A stretch of DNA of 64,000 nucleotides from Theristus sp. LFF4_11 (GCA_030248135.1 JASANC010004426.1:1-64000); one strand, 5' to 3'; shown: positions 20,965 to 33,760, counted from the stretch's first letter. Numbers and translations are program-made. Notes: generated from the letters alone by a model not told the origin.

Positions 20965-21306
20965 TCAGTCATTGCGCCGGCTTTCGGTTTCGAGTTTCGG
21001 ACGTCGTGGATCGTTGCGAAGCGACGGCTTCTGTTGTTGTTCTGCGTCGAACTGGGCGTCCGACCGGCTGATTGCAAACTCCACTACTGGCTTGTTAGGG
21101 TTCCGTGCCATTGCTGCCACCTGTTCCGTTTTCGAAGCAGTTCTTTTTACCACGGACACGCCCAGATAAAACACTGCGCCATCGCAGATTGAGACAGCGT
21201 GGCATTCGACCGCCACGGAGTTCAGCCCCGTTGCCCGTGTGTGTGCTGAAACGGGAGTCATGGGCTTCTTTTCTAGTCCAGTGTCAGTGCCTTGAAAAAT
21301 GTTCAT
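20965..21306 (-). CDS. hypothetical protein, probable last exon (right copy)
   Basis: Identical frame to 5092-5433. The complete conservation between arms follows from the near-identity of the outer palindrome and is not by itself evidence of selection. Confidence 0.4.
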   Translation of the reverse strand: MNIFQGTDTGLEKKPMTPVSAHTRATGLNSVAVECHAVSICDGAVFYLGVSVVKRTASKTEQVAAMARNPNKPVVEFAISRSDAQFDAEQQQKPSLRNDPRRPKLETESRRND

Positions 21307-21906
21307 TCCGAAATTACTTTTGATTCTTAATTTTTAAGGTGATCTCGCCATCCGTACGACAGTGTTTGCTTTTTTTCTTATACCGAATCAATGTTTTTAA
21401 ATTGTTTTGTACGCAAAGAATCAGTGAAACCGGTAGGATTACACAATATTTCAGAAAAGTCGCTTGAAAATATTGAAATGTGTAAACATAAAAAATATAA
21501 TTGCATCTGTTGAACGCAAGTTAAGAAAAATAGAAATGAACGATTGCTGAGGAAAGGAAAACGAAAAATAATAGAAGGCTGCGAAACACGAAATTGGAAT
21601 ACTATTTCCTGTACCACCCAAAAAGCGAAAAAGTTTTTAATTTGCAGATAGATTTGAAAACTTGTTATTCAAGTTTTGCAGACCGACAAATATGGTTCTG
21701 TTTGAGAAAAGCGTTTCACAAATTTTATTTCAGCAGTTCAGCACAAGCTTAAAGGCCCAATCAGCCACACTGTACCTTCTACCTTTTTAAAAAATCATTT
21801 TTCATTTCATTTTATTTTGCGAACCACAGGAACTCCGATAAAACTGTAAGAACAGCGTATGATACTGAGACCTTGAAACATGAAAACAAAACGCACTGCA
21901 TGCGTG
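21307..21906. other. AT-rich intergenic part of right arm
   Basis: Mirror of 4,492-5,091; nothing is recognised. Confidence 0.4.
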
Positions 21907-22933
21907 ATGCGGTTTCTACTGTACGTTTTCGTCTTATTGGATGGTATTGAAGCGTTCCGCGGTTTTGGCAACAACGCTGGTTTTGTTCCTTACAAAGAAA
22001 CCGGTGAGAAAAATGACAAGCTGCTTGAAAGTCCCAAATAGTTTTAAGTTAATGCAATTTCTGTGACGCAATTTTTGAAATTTTCCTGTTTTTCCACAGC
22101 GGCGTACCAGCAAAAACAGCATGCCATCAACGAATGGTTCCGTGACAACGGCCGATGCATCGTCACGTACTGCCGCCATGTTCAAGTTCGTAATAATAAT
22201 TGTCGTTTGAGCCAAGAAAGCAAGTAAATGTAAACAAAAAAAAACGTGAAAAAAACTTGAAAAAAAAAATTGAAAGTGGTTTTTTGGACAAATTTCTTTT
22301 CATATTATTCATTCATATTGGGCGAATCTGAAAAATTAGAAGAACACTATTTCAAATATGCGGGATGAAAATAGCTCTCAGCGACAGATCTTGTTTTGCT
22401 GTTCTCATATGTTTTTCAATCAACAGAACTACCGCATTTTGGTGTTTTTACCTAGAATTCCGACACGAAGCGTGTTTTTCAGGTGGACACACGTGAGACG
22501 ACCGGTGTGGCGCTGGCCATGCTGCCGCAGGAGACCACCATGCATCAGATGATGTCGCTCGCGTCGCAACATGCCGCGCTTGTCTGCCGGTTTGCTTTCG
22601 AAACAATAGTCATAGTTGGTCAGCGTAGTCATCACTTTTTAGCTGTTGGCACCCCATGGGACTGAATTAAAAAGTTCAAGCGCAGTGATTGGCTGTTCGG
22701 CCCCATTGTGTTACATAGTGCACACGATCACAAGAGTGTTTGTGTGTGAGTGTGTATGTGTGTGTTATTTTTTTCGAAATAATTTCCATCATTTTCATTT
22801 CAGCATGGCACAAGACGTCAAGCGCAACAATTTGATGCAGTGCATTCAGTTTCTGTGTCCGGAGGCTTACCATGACATAATGGCTGTCTTTGTATCGATG
22901 CTAAATGCGCACGGAATTGTGTGTCACCTTTGA
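21907..22933 (+). CDS. small secreted Cys-containing protein (right copy)
   Basis: Exons 21907-22003, 22100-22185, 22483-22589 and 22804-22933 join in phases 1, 0 and 2 to give 139 residues starting MRFLLYVFVLLDGIEA. Donors are GTGAG, GTTCG and GTTTG; acceptors are CCACAG, TTTTTCAG and ATTTCAG. A 73-residue form would result if the second donor is not used (stop at 22,227). It is the same as the left copy except for one Gly-to-Val change near the C-terminus. No family is recognised. Confidence 0.6.
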
Positions 22934-23206
22934 AATGTTGCTTTGGTTTTGAAAATATTTGTCCAATAAAGTGCAACTTTGTCTTCACATAAAGCTTTTT
23001 AATGTAATCACCACGATCACGTGCATTGAGAAAAGTTGAAAAGATTATTATTTTTGGAAAGTAAAACGAAATTTGACAGATGCATAACGGATCTGATATA
23101 AAGCAGCCCTTTTTCATAAAAAAGCAAAAAACAGGATGATAATAAATCACAAAAATCACAAAACAATCCATCATCAATTAAGCAAACATACCATAAGCAA
23201 TAAATG

Positions 23207-24254
23207 TACAGGGTGTCCCAAAAAACATAACAAAAGTAAATGGCTTGTGCTGCCGACTGGTTGCAGGTGAAGCCGTGAAAATGGAAACACTTTTTAAAAC
23301 TAAAGGGGAACACATTTTTTTATGTTCAATTTTTATCCCGAAATTCTACTCTTTCAATAGTATTTCAGCAGAAATACGTAAAAACTCAAAAATCATCTGA
23401 ATTCAGCTTTTGACTCAGAATAAACATTATTGTCGTCATCGAGATTCTCATCTGGCAGTGGCACAAGTTGATCGTCAGCTTCGTATTTACTTGCTGTCAT
23501 CATGTTCATCCTCTCGGCTGTTCAGTTTCATTTTTCTCGGCTGCTTAATGTGTTTTCCGTGGTTTTCAGTGAACGACGACATTCGATGTTTGAAACTGAT
23601 GATCACTTTCTGGTGGGTGCAGCGCCCGATCATCGTTGATTTCTTGCACACCGCTGCAATGGAGAGCGCCGTACGGTACACAATATCCGTCAAATGCCCC
23701 CCCCCCAAACCCAGAAGTCAAAAGGCTTCAGGTCCGGACTGCTTTTGGGTTATTCAATTCTGCCCCTGCGGCCGATCCAGTGGTCACCGAACGACGCCGA
23801 CAGCCACTCGCGCACTTTTTTAAATTTCCTCTTAAAAATGGTTTGGGGGCACCTGAAGGAAGTTTTGCGGCGTTCGGCGCCCACCAGTGTCAACAATTTG
23901 AAGAGCAAAATTGTAGCGGTGTGCAAGAAATCAACGATGATCGGGCGCTGCACCAGAAAGTGCCAATCATCATCAAACATCGAATGTCGGCAAACATTGA
24001 GAGCAATGGAAAACACATTTAGCAGTTGAGAAAAGTGAAACTGAAGGGCCGAGAGGATGACCATGATGACATCAGTGACGATGAAGCTAAACATGAACTT
24101 GTGCCACTGCCAGATGAGAATTTTGATGACGACAATGAATGTTTATCCTGAGTCAAAATTAGTTCTAGAAGTGTTTCAAATTTCATGGCTTCACGTGCAA
24201 CCAGTCGGTTGCACGAGCCATTTGCTTTTGCTATGTTTTTTGGGACACCCTGTA
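23207..24254. mobile_element. fold-back mariner-like element
   Basis: The element is bounded by TACAGGGTGTCCCAAAAAAC and its reverse complement, with TA at both ends as expected for Tc1/mariner insertion. The inverted repeats are long (about 430 bp each side), and both contain relics of the C-terminal end of a mariner-type transposase (IVAVCKKSTMIGRC on the plus strand, IAAVCKKSTMIGRC on the minus). The centre (about 23,660-23,890) carries, on the minus strand, GPDLKPFDFWVWG, resembling the segment around the last catalytic Asp of mariner transposases. Stops and frame shifts make it non-functional. It probably arose by an inverted internal duplication. Confidence 0.82.
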
Positions 24255-24786
24255 CAACAAGACTAGACTTGAAATGACTCATCACAAACACATCGTGGCA
24301 TATCCGAATTGCAAATTGAAAATATCACTTCTTCAACAAACGAAAAACAATCAAAGAAAAAACTAAAAGCCCTGCTTCAATGTCGTACTGGGAAATGCTG
24401 AAGAAACGGCGACAAAAACTCGTGAAAGCTCATTTTTGATATCAGAGGAAAGATTTGCTAAGAATTGGATATTTTTATAGCTTCAGTTTTTGGGAGCAAT
24501 TACAGATACGTATAAACAAATGCCGCTTGAAACGGAAAACTTTTCACTCGCTGTGTTTTGTCAAACATTCAAATATGCAACAACCTAACTGGTTGCATGA
24601 TGATGCTGGTGTACAGCAACCAATCAGCTAGCCAAAAGTTCAATTATATACTTTGAAAAAATCTGCTTGGTAATGTTTCATAAAGTCAGACAAGAAAACT
24701 ACAGAAGAGTAGACAGATGCACAGAAAGTAAGGCGGATTTATTTAAAAAAAGTCAAAAATAACGATCAAAGCAGTCAATGCTAAAC
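24255..24786. other. intergenic
   Basis: AT-rich; nothing is recognised. Confidence 0.4.
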
Positions 24787-27700
24787 TTAAACAGCCGACT
24801 CACAGGCGTTCAATTCACCAGACACTGTTTTGCTGTCTGTTTTTGATGTTTCTTCAAACGTGTCACTTTGCGACTGCGGCACTGTCAATCGGTCAACGTC
24901 AAACGGCTTCTGATCGTCAACAGTTTTTCGTATCGATTTACAATCGTTCACCAATGATTCGTCGACTTTTGTCAGCTGTTGATTGGACGATTGCCACGGT
25001 AGGCGGAGTCGGGAGCGCCACTTTCTGCCGGTGCTTGCGAGACTGCTGGACAGACGACCAGCGTTGTTGCCAATGGCAGCGTTTTCGTGTTCGTTCGCTT
25101 TACTGCCAGCACCGGCTGTGACCGGTGTGTGCACGCTCTCAGTGCCGCTGCGCGGGGTGGACGCCGCACTGCTGAAAAAAAACATTTCAAAATATGTGCA
25201 AACTTTTCTGTTACACTAAAGGGTCATTCATGAAGCAGTGTGTATTTAGTGACCGCGTGGCTATGTTTTAACTCAGCAACGGCGTCACTAAATACTGCTT
25301 CATGAATGCCGCTTAACTCGAGGTTTGCTCTTTGAGTCAATGCTCTATCCGATTGCACAATCAATCAGTGTTTGACCAATGAAAGAAATTTGATCAAAGG
25401 CGTAACTTGTAAGATATCGGAACAGTTCCCGATTAGAATGGTGTTCAATGGGAAACTTCTTTAGAAACAGAATTGAAATCGCACGCAAGAAGTAAAAGCT
25501 GCTCACTTGGTGTTGCCCTGTTCGTCGCCTCGTTGTCTGCTTTGACTCCTCCCACCGCCAGCGTTCACCAAGCGCCTTATCCAGCCGACGTCCACACCAA
25601 GGGTGTGCCGTCCAATGCTGCCGCGCGCATGTTTCTTTTTCAATTGTGGTCGGCGAAAACCCAGCTGGTCCGGTCCTTTGCTGAAGTCTGGACTGTGCGT
25701 CACGAATTGATTGGCCACTTCGGCACGACGAATCGCCGTCAGCAGGTCGGTGTTGCTTGGGACGTCCGTAACCGGCACGTTTGGTGGTGGTTCCTGGTAC
25801 GAATAGAACAGGCTATGCATTTTCTCAGCAATTTCACTGGCAATTACTGAAGCTACAGTAGATTGGAATTCCCATGGGTGTTCTAGTGCTTTCAACATGT
25901 AACTTGTAATAGATCCTAACAGTTTCCATAACGGACTCTGTTGTGCAAGTTCTGTTCTCATTCTAGTGTTGTGAATTCGGGAACAGTTGACAAGTCGAAT
26001 ATTTGTGAATCGATCGCAACATTTGCCAAGATCCACTTTGGAAAACATGCTTTCGAGCGTCCGAAAGTAAACAAAAACTATGTAAACCAACCGAATATCG
26101 ATCGTTCACCCTCGGCACACCGGCCAGCGAGTCCATTGGCGTGTTCTCGTTGTTACTCTGCGGTTGAATGTTCAACTGGCCCATCATCAGATTATTCTGC
26201 TGGTGTTTCGCCTGTTGCGCAATCACCTCACCATAGTAGTTGTTCTTGATGAACGGAATCGACTTCTCGCCCATTATCGTTAGATTTCGAGTGGCGGGCG
26301 GTTTTAGTGGCGGGCTGGGGCGGGCCGACAGCGACGGCGCGGGCTCCTCGAGCGGGCCGAAGCCACGCGGCGAGTTTCCGCCGGTGCTCGTTGATGGGCA
26401 ATACGAGGGCGCTGGGTCGGGCGGGATCAGCTCGTCGGACGAATGAGGGGTGCGCTGGTGAGCGAGGCACACTGGAAAGTTTTGCGGTCGCTTTAGCGAT
26501 AACTGATTGCAACGTTTTGATACAAAAATGTGTCATTTAATACACGTACAACACGTGAAGTAAATATCAATTATCGATTAATATCAGTCGATATCAACCT
26601 ATAACAATCGACAAGACACACGCACAAGTGTCAACATCAACACAACACAACACAACATGCTGACACGCCAAACTGCTTTGGCCAATCAGAACACGACAAA
26701 TTCAAATGACTCGCTCAATCAGCCTGACACCTTTAAATACAGCGCAACTAATTCCCCCCACCCCACACACCTCTTGACACGTTCGCATCAGTAACAAATC
26801 TGTCGATCAACGTCGGATCACCGGTGGATGTCAGCTTTGTTTCATCCGGTTGCACCGGCGTGCGTCTTGTCCACACGACGTCTCCTCTAACGGTGGCCAA
26901 ATCCATCAGCCTTGTCTTCACCGTCGTCTCCACATATTCCGTTTGCGACTGTCTTACACTAACGTCGACACGAATTTCCGCCAATCGATTCTTACCAGCA
27001 TTATCAGCACTTGTCAGGACATCAGCAGAGTTTGCGGTATTTTTCTTGACTATTGATTTTTGCTGGTGAGCATCCGTTTCAGTGTTGTTGTTGACTGATG
27101 TGTTCTTGATTGTTAGTGTTGATGCTGGCCTCCAGGGATCAACGGTCATGCCAGATGGTGGCGTATGATTAAGGCTTGATGTTGCTTGATGCAATAGATT
27201 GTCGTTGTGATAATGCAACATATGATGTTTCAGGGGTTGATTGGAGTTATTGATTATGTTGAATGTGTTCTTCGATTGATGTACCGAATCCGGCGGCTGA
27301 TATGTTTGTGTTGATGCAGCTGATGATGGTGCATCAGAATTGGCTGATGTGGGTTGATGATTGGCCGGAGCAGATGACATCATCTCCACGTCATTATCAC
27401 TGGAGTCGTTCAGTTGTTGCGAGGTTTGCGATTGCGTCAGAGACTGAAAGGCTTTGAAGGACTGAGTTTAGCTCTGAATGATTTTTTGGAAAAAATTTTT
27501 AATCACCTTCGAAGCGCCGTTTAAATCGCTGACTACCGAAGTTGATGGACTGCAATCGTCAATCATTCGAACTCGACCTCCATACAGGCTAGTCATCAGT
27601 TCAGCTGGTGGACTGTACGCCTGAAACATTGCTTGATGTTATGAAATGGCTCGTTGAAAAATCTCAGAGGCTCAAGACCTCTACGTGGTTTGTAGGACCA

Positions 27701-30700
27701 GTGAGAGCACGCGTGAGACTGCTGCCTTTCACGATTCACAACAGGCCAGCCAGGAAATTGCTTGAGAGACTGAACTGTTCTGAACTGAATCAACACAGTC
27801 GACCAACCAATCATCAGCACAAAAAAAACTCTTTTTCAAATTTCACAACACCACCAACCAACCTCACACGGCTCAACGTTCGTAGTCACTTCAGTGGTTG
27901 GCTCTCGTTGTAGCTGTTGGTCTTCATTCGCGTTCTGCTGTTCAGCATCATTGCTCTGCAAGTCCACCGTTCTCATGTTCATATTTCGATCGGGCGCTAT
28001 TCGTACGGCGACTTCCGCTCGATCACCAGTGGTCATCGTGTACTCCACATTTCCGTCTGCTGAATGCCACACCAACAACGGCTGTTGTTCATCACGGTGG
28101 CCATGTTCACTGTTGCCGTGTCGACTGATCATCGGTGAAATCGGGCTCAGATCGAATTCGGCCTCGGTTTCGACAGTCGCAACGGGCGCAGCGATAACGG
28201 TCGACTGGTTATTGGTTGGATTTGAATGATCAATGATGATTGGATAGTTTTGGCAGTCATCGTCGTCAAAGTCCACCGGGCTTGTGATTGCAGCGGGCGT
28301 TGAGCAACCGGAGCTCGGCGTAATTAGGTCATCCGACTCTGGGCCTAATCCCAGCGCCGGCTCTTTCAGGCTGATTCTTTCGTTCGTCTGTTCGACCGTT
28401 TTCTGGACTTCATTGATTTCCGGTGTTTCGTCCGATATTGTCGAATCGCTCTTTCGATTCGCACCTTTCACAGTTTCGATCTCTGTTTCATTGAGGATTT
28501 TCGTCGGGGCTCGCTCGTGCGTTGGCGTCTGGTCACCTGAGGATCCGTCCGGAATGCTGTTCGCTGCCACTGAAATTAATGAATGGCGCAGTGGTTAGTG
28601 CTGCGGTCGGCGGGGCAAATGTGCAGTTTATGTGGAGCAGGTTCAAAACGGTGTGTGTGCCGTGTGAAGGAATGTCGGGCTGCTTATGGTCTTTTCTTTG
28701 TTGAAAAGTCCAATAAAACTCACCGTTCTGCGCGGCAGTTTCAAAGTTTATCTGAGACATGCTGTCGCCGAGGCCCGGCCAACAACCGACGTTGAATGCA
28801 ACCACCTGAACATTTCGTACTTTCAATTCACCAAAAAGTTTGAGGAAAAAACTTTTTTTTTCAAGTTTTGTTCATCAGTAAAAGCCAGCTGACCGTTGCA
28901 TGATCGAGCTTTCCCGGCATTTCACTGAGTCGCTGGCGCACCTGCTTGCGCAGTTTCCGTTGGTCGCTTTTGTTGGCATTTCTCTCTTCCCGATACAGAT
29001 CGGGGTCCTCGAGGAATCGACGCTTGGCGCTGAAATTGTTTTTTTTCTTCAAAGTTTGCTTTATTTTTCAAAGTTTTAAAATGGATCAGCGCTTTCAATT
29101 TTCAATTTTACATTGTGTCCCTTTCTCTTGTTATCCGCTGTATTTTTGCATCTCATTTTTTGTGCAATGATTGGAATGCTAGAGCGTGTGCGGAAAAAAC
29201 GATGTCATTGCTGCGCGAAAAATTTCACAATAAAAAGCGCAGATAATCAGCTGAGGCGAGCGAGCGTCTGTGTTTTTTGTAGTGTGTGTGGTCGTGGTAA
29301 AGTTGCGTTTGCAAAAAATTCAGCAAAAAATTCCGCAAATAGTGCTACGCTAGAACAGTGTACTTGGGTGAGAAATGAATCGAAATAACCGAATTATGCA
29401 TTGAAATTTTTCTGCCTGACATTTTCGACAAATTTTATCGCCGCGTAATGCAGCCAGATTTTCAACACAGTGAAATCAGCGTAAAATATTGATGAGCCAC
29501 ATAACCCCAAAACCTGAAAGTTTAGCTTTAGCTGAAGTTGAAGAATGTGGAAAAATGTGAGATCGTCTGAGTGCTCTTTGTCTGCTGCTTGACATTGCTG
29601 AAATACAGCAGTGTTATTGTACGTTTGGTGGTGTAACAACACTTCACAGGAGAACCACACAGACAATCAATGAACACCCACAAAATATGGCACAAAAATA
29701 GATTTCAAACAATCAGGAATTTAAAAAAAACTCTAACGTCGTGAGCTGCTGAACGAAGTTCACCATGTACTTGACGAGTTGCCTTGCGCTCTGCGTGGGG
29801 CGGTCGCCAGCACTGACACCGTGCTTCAAGAGGTCGTCCATCCTGAGCAGCATCAGCTCGTGCCGTTGATACGCGGACACCGTCGGCAGGGTGGCTGGGC
29901 GCACCTGAACAAGTGAAATCAAACAAACACATTGCTTGCTCAGACTCAACGTCCAACGAATATTTTTAAATTGAGCGTCTTTTAATCAGTGAACCACGTG
30001 TGACAATTCCGCTATTTTTCAGCTTTTACTGTACCTGCTAAATTCAAAACACAAATCAAATCACCGTTGCAAAACCTCCAAACTCTGGAAATATGTACAC
30101 TCTTTGATCCTTAGCACCCAATTGACTTTATAGTTAAAACGTCATCCAAGATTTCAAAACGAAACTCTGCACCAAAATTAAGAAACTCCTTGCCTGAGCA
30201 TTTCTGGCCCATTTCGAACGGCCACTCAAGGAGCCCGTGGTTGGACAGACTGTGGCTGACTTTTTCGAACTGCACGGAATCGGAGATTTACTTTCGACGG
30301 TGGGACTCGAACCGGCAGACCGGGCGGTTTGCGACGAGAACTGAACAATGGGAGGAGTTTTGGGTGGAGTGCGACCGGTGGACGATTGCTGTTGCAAACG
30401 GTGGTGCTGGCATTTGTCCTGCAATGAGGGAACTTCGATTGAACTTGAACCGCTTTTGTCGGACTTTATTTTCTATTTTCAAATTATTCTGTTCTTTGTG
30501 TTCGTAATATTCCCAAACCTTTTAAAATAGTCAAAAACTTTTTTCCGTTTCACTAAACTGTTCCATTTGACTGCACAGACTGATCAAGACCTGTGTGACA
30601 CCAACAAGAGTCTCCCCAGCCACCGTGTACCTTATTTTCTACGTCGCTGTCCTTGCGATTCTCCTTGTCGTTCGGCAGCGGGTGTGTGACGCAGAATTTG

Positions 30701-31772
30701 CCGACGACCGGGTCGAAGTTGTCCGAGACGCCGTCGGACGTGATGAACACGATGTCACCCTCGTCCACAAAGCTCATGGAGCACGTCAAATTGTGCAGCT
30801 CAGGATTGACGCCATCCACCGGGCCGAGTGCACCGCCGGCGTCACGCATGTCACGGTTGGCGCCAATGTCGTGCGAACCGAGCGTCACCTGACGTCGAAA
30901 ATGACAGTGAAAGTGGCATGTTGGTCAAGAACATATGATCGCTGACTGTCACGAACTGATCGCAGTGACCTCTCTGACGCCGTGCTGTTGACTGTACACG
31001 AAACACAACGAATCGCCGACGTTGCACGAGCACAACACCCAGGTGTCCGAGGCTCGCAGCTTTGCAACCACGCCCACACAAAGCGTCGTCAGAAGGCCGC
31101 CCTCTTGCAAGATCAGCTGGTGGCCTGCGTGGAAAGCGCCGAGAAGCGAATGGAATAGCTCCTGAAACGAAAACGATTCATTGATTGAAATACAGAAATC
31201 GTGCTGCAAAAGCAAGATTTTCTTTCTGAGAAGAATGGTTCATACAAACAAAACAATGTCACAACAAAAAATGCTAACGGCGGTGTTTTTCGGCGCCGTC
31301 TTCCGTGATGCGAGCATCTCGCGTTGCATGTGGTCGACCGCACCACGCACTGCGCACTGGCCTGAATGCAACGAACAAAATAATGCAAACGATCGCTTCT
31401 TTCATTTATATGCTCAAGAAAATATTATGAAACTGTATTAAACATGTTCCAGAGAAAACGAACCAGCCAAGCGTGCCCGTTCGCCCCAATTGACGCCGTC
31501 TGCCAAGGCCAACAGACAATGGTTGCGTCGGGCGACACACGCGAACACGTCAGCCACTGGGTCACCTGCAAATCAATCAAACTGCACAGTTCATTGCTGT
31601 TTGACTGTCTGACTAAAAAAATTGAAAAATTTGTCAATTTTTCATCAAAATTCTGCAGTGCACCACAAACCGGCGCGTTTCTTGACGAATGGATGCGTTT
31701 CGTACAACGAAACACTCGCGCCGTAGCATCGCTCGCTGCACGCGGTCCAGTCGATTTCAGTTGGATTGAAAT
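24787..31772 (-). CDS. PP2C-like protein (CG9801-type) with long disordered tail; 5' end not found
   Basis: Fifteen exons can be followed from 31772 to a stop at 24787, all joining in phase: 31772-31671, 31565-31464, 31361-31279, 31161-30970, 30888-30631, 30418-30194, 29904-29738, 29029-28894, 28805-28724, 28569-27863, 27620-27507, 27443-26771, 26471-26121, 25852-25507, 25171-24787. They give about 1,307 residues. The first 430 or so form a PP2C-like fold: [64 protein letters not shown] and [13 protein letters not shown]. These resemble the PP2C-like family of Drosophila CG9801 more than classical PP2C, whose DGHGG motif is absent. [14 protein letters not shown] closes the conserved part. The remaining 850 or so residues are Ser/Thr/Pro/Asn-rich and look disordered, with one island ([16 protein letters not shown]). 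The exon at 30194 ends in a GC donor. The first exon starts in phase 1, so at least one upstream exon is missing. Confidence 0.82.
25221..25309. repeat. short inverted repeat in last intron of the PP2C-like gene
   Basis: GGTCATTCATGAAGCAG...TATTTAGTGAC (25,222-25,253) is repeated inverted at 25,283-25,309 around a 29-bp loop. It is a miniature fold-back. Confidence 0.6.
28572..28680 (+). mobile_element. tRNA-derived SINE in PP2C-like gene intron
   Basis: ATGGCGCAGTGGTTAGTGCT is a good box-A region and AGCAGGTTCAAAACG a box-B region about 50 nt downstream. It lies antisense to the host gene in the 28,570-28,723 intron. The head differs from that of the SINE at 34,936. Confidence 0.5.
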
Positions 31773-33244
31773 CTGAAAGAAATTTTTTTTAAAGTTGAAA
31801 ATAAAAAAATAGGTGTCAAATCATGTGCCACTTTGATTCAAATACCGTTGTCTGTCAATTTTTTCTTATCAATCACAAACTGTGTTCACTATTGTTTTTC
31901 GTTGCATGAGATTTTGGTTGCACTTTTTATTTTATATTTCAGTTTTAAGCAGTTACAATTCAACGTCTCTGCAAATTTCACCCTTTTCATGTCGCAATTT
32001 GGGTGGCTGGCAAAAATCTTTCCACCCCCATACATGTGAAAACATACAACCGTTTTTTGGCTTTATGCAGCAATCACCTCATCAACAGCACACGGTATTA
32101 CAAATATCTATACTTATTTGCATGCACCTTGGTTAGCCGTTATCTAGTCAGTATTATATTATTTTCAAAACGAGTAGAAAATCAAATTGTGTTTATGTCT
32201 ATTTACCAGCAGGTAATTGATGAAATGTGACCCAGAATTACCGGAAAACTATTAAGATACGATAAACGTATTAAGCCGTATTTTAACATGGATTAACGTT
32301 GCAATAAATGTGTTATGTCTATTTCATCGATATCAATTTTTTAGGTTCTGCGACTCATTGCGTGTGCAGACGCAGAAAGGACACAAGTTTCAATCTTTAT
32401 GTGCCAATTCAAAATCGCCAAAATGACTCGGCCCTATTTAGGGGACTCGGATCATTTTGCCAATTTTGAATTCATGCGTCATGTATGAAACTATTTACCT
32501 ATTTATGCGCGCATTGAATTTCGGGACCAAAATAAAAGATAAGTTCCTGTCTGTTCTCTAAAAAATCTAGCTAAAAAAAGATTTCAACTGATTTCAAGAA
32601 TTGAGAACATTTGAAAATCTAAAATGAACTTGAATGAATGAAATGAAATGAACAAGAAACTGCAAGCACGAGTATTGCCACAAATGCAGCAGCAGCACAT
32701 CCCTGGGCCCCATATTTCTTGTCGCTCGCAGCAGAGTATAGAGATCAGTTCATTTGTTTGTTCTCATTGTTTATTTGTTCTCATTGTTTATTTGAAATGT
32801 TTCGAATACTGTTACGTCCATTCAATAACATGAAAGAATGTAATCACACAACATGTACAGGTCCAAACATTTGCAACGACAAACGTGAATGTTTGCGAAC
32901 ATCGCGCAGTGTGTGAAAATGAAGACCTGTGCACGCACTAAATAGGAATCTTATATCATGCGGATGCGCGAGCGAGCGTCAGCGAGCGGACAGCGCATCA
33001 CGCATAATATGAGCCGTTTTCCCCTCGCGCGCGTTTTTCAAACTTTCTCGCTGCCCTGCAGCGAGCATAGTATAAGCCACAAACTTGGTTCTGTGCACAC
33101 GAAACGAACACCCAAAGTTGTGCTTGGAGCCGCGAAAAAATTTTCATCGGACGATTTTTCATACGCTCTAGACACGAAAAACCTATTCTGAAAATCGTGT
33201 TACTTCTTTCCCTTTGTATTTTTTTTTCTGGTATGTAATCAACA
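31773..33244. other. intergenic, with a dispersed repeat
   Basis: No gene is supported. The missing 5' exon(s) of the PP2C-like gene should lie here or further right. A diverged repeat at 32,339-32,548 is described separately. Confidence 0.4.
32339..32548 (+). repeat. dispersed repeat, copy 1
   Basis: About 200 bp match 46,071-46,267 in the same orientation: both share CTGCGACT/TTGCGACT, GTGCAGACGCAGAAA, TTTCAATCTT, GACTCGGCC, ATTTAGG, GCGCGCATTGA and CCAAAAT in order. No terminal repeats or protein frame are seen. Confidence 0.7.
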
Positions 33245-33760
33245 TGTGTGCGCCCTTTCAATTTTTACCTGCGACACTTTCACAGTCGAACAAAAATGTT
33301 TCCTGGGGTAATTCCATCCGGAGATTTTGAAAATTGGGTTAATTTTTTACCCAGACCCTGTTTTTGGGTAAAAATTGGGCATTTTTAAAAGTTCGCAGGG
33401 TTTTCACCTGGTTTTAGGTGTGCGCCCTTTCAATTTTTACCTGCGACACTTTCACAGTCGAACAAAAATGTTTCCTGGGGTAATTCCATCCGGAGATTTT
33501 GAAAATTGAGTTAATTTTTTACCCAGACCTTGTTTTGGGTTTGGGCATTTTTAAAAGATCGCAGGGTTTTCACCTGGTTTTAAGTGTGCGCCCTTTCAAT
33601 TTTTACCTGCGACACTTTCACAGTCCAACAAAAATGTTTCCTGGGGTATTTCATCCGTAGATTGTGAAAAATTTTTTTGCCAGGGCATTTTTTTGTCAAA
33701 ATTGTGCATTTTTTGCAGTTCGTAGCATTTTGACTGGGTATCAGCTTTTCACTCTTACAA
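33245..33760 (+). repeat. tandem satellite A
   Basis: Three units of about 170 bp start at GTGTGCGCCCTTTCAATTTT (about 33,246, 33,418 and 33,584). The third is truncated and more diverged. Confidence 0.85.

Larger units (their letters stand above)
14231..23014 (-). repeat. right arm of giant inverted repeat
   Basis: Reverse complement of 3387-12,500. The outer 4.7 kb (about 18,300-23,014) are almost identical. The inner part (14,231 to about 18,300) has frequent one- to few-base deletions relative to the left arm, affecting coding and non-coding sequence alike. Confidence 0.95.

Noticed and set aside
3387..23014. Whole palindrome as a simple fold-back read artefact
   Set aside because: A 1.7-kb unique spacer containing a real first exon that joins in phase to the left arm argues against a plain hairpin read, though an assembly problem in the right inner arm remains possible.
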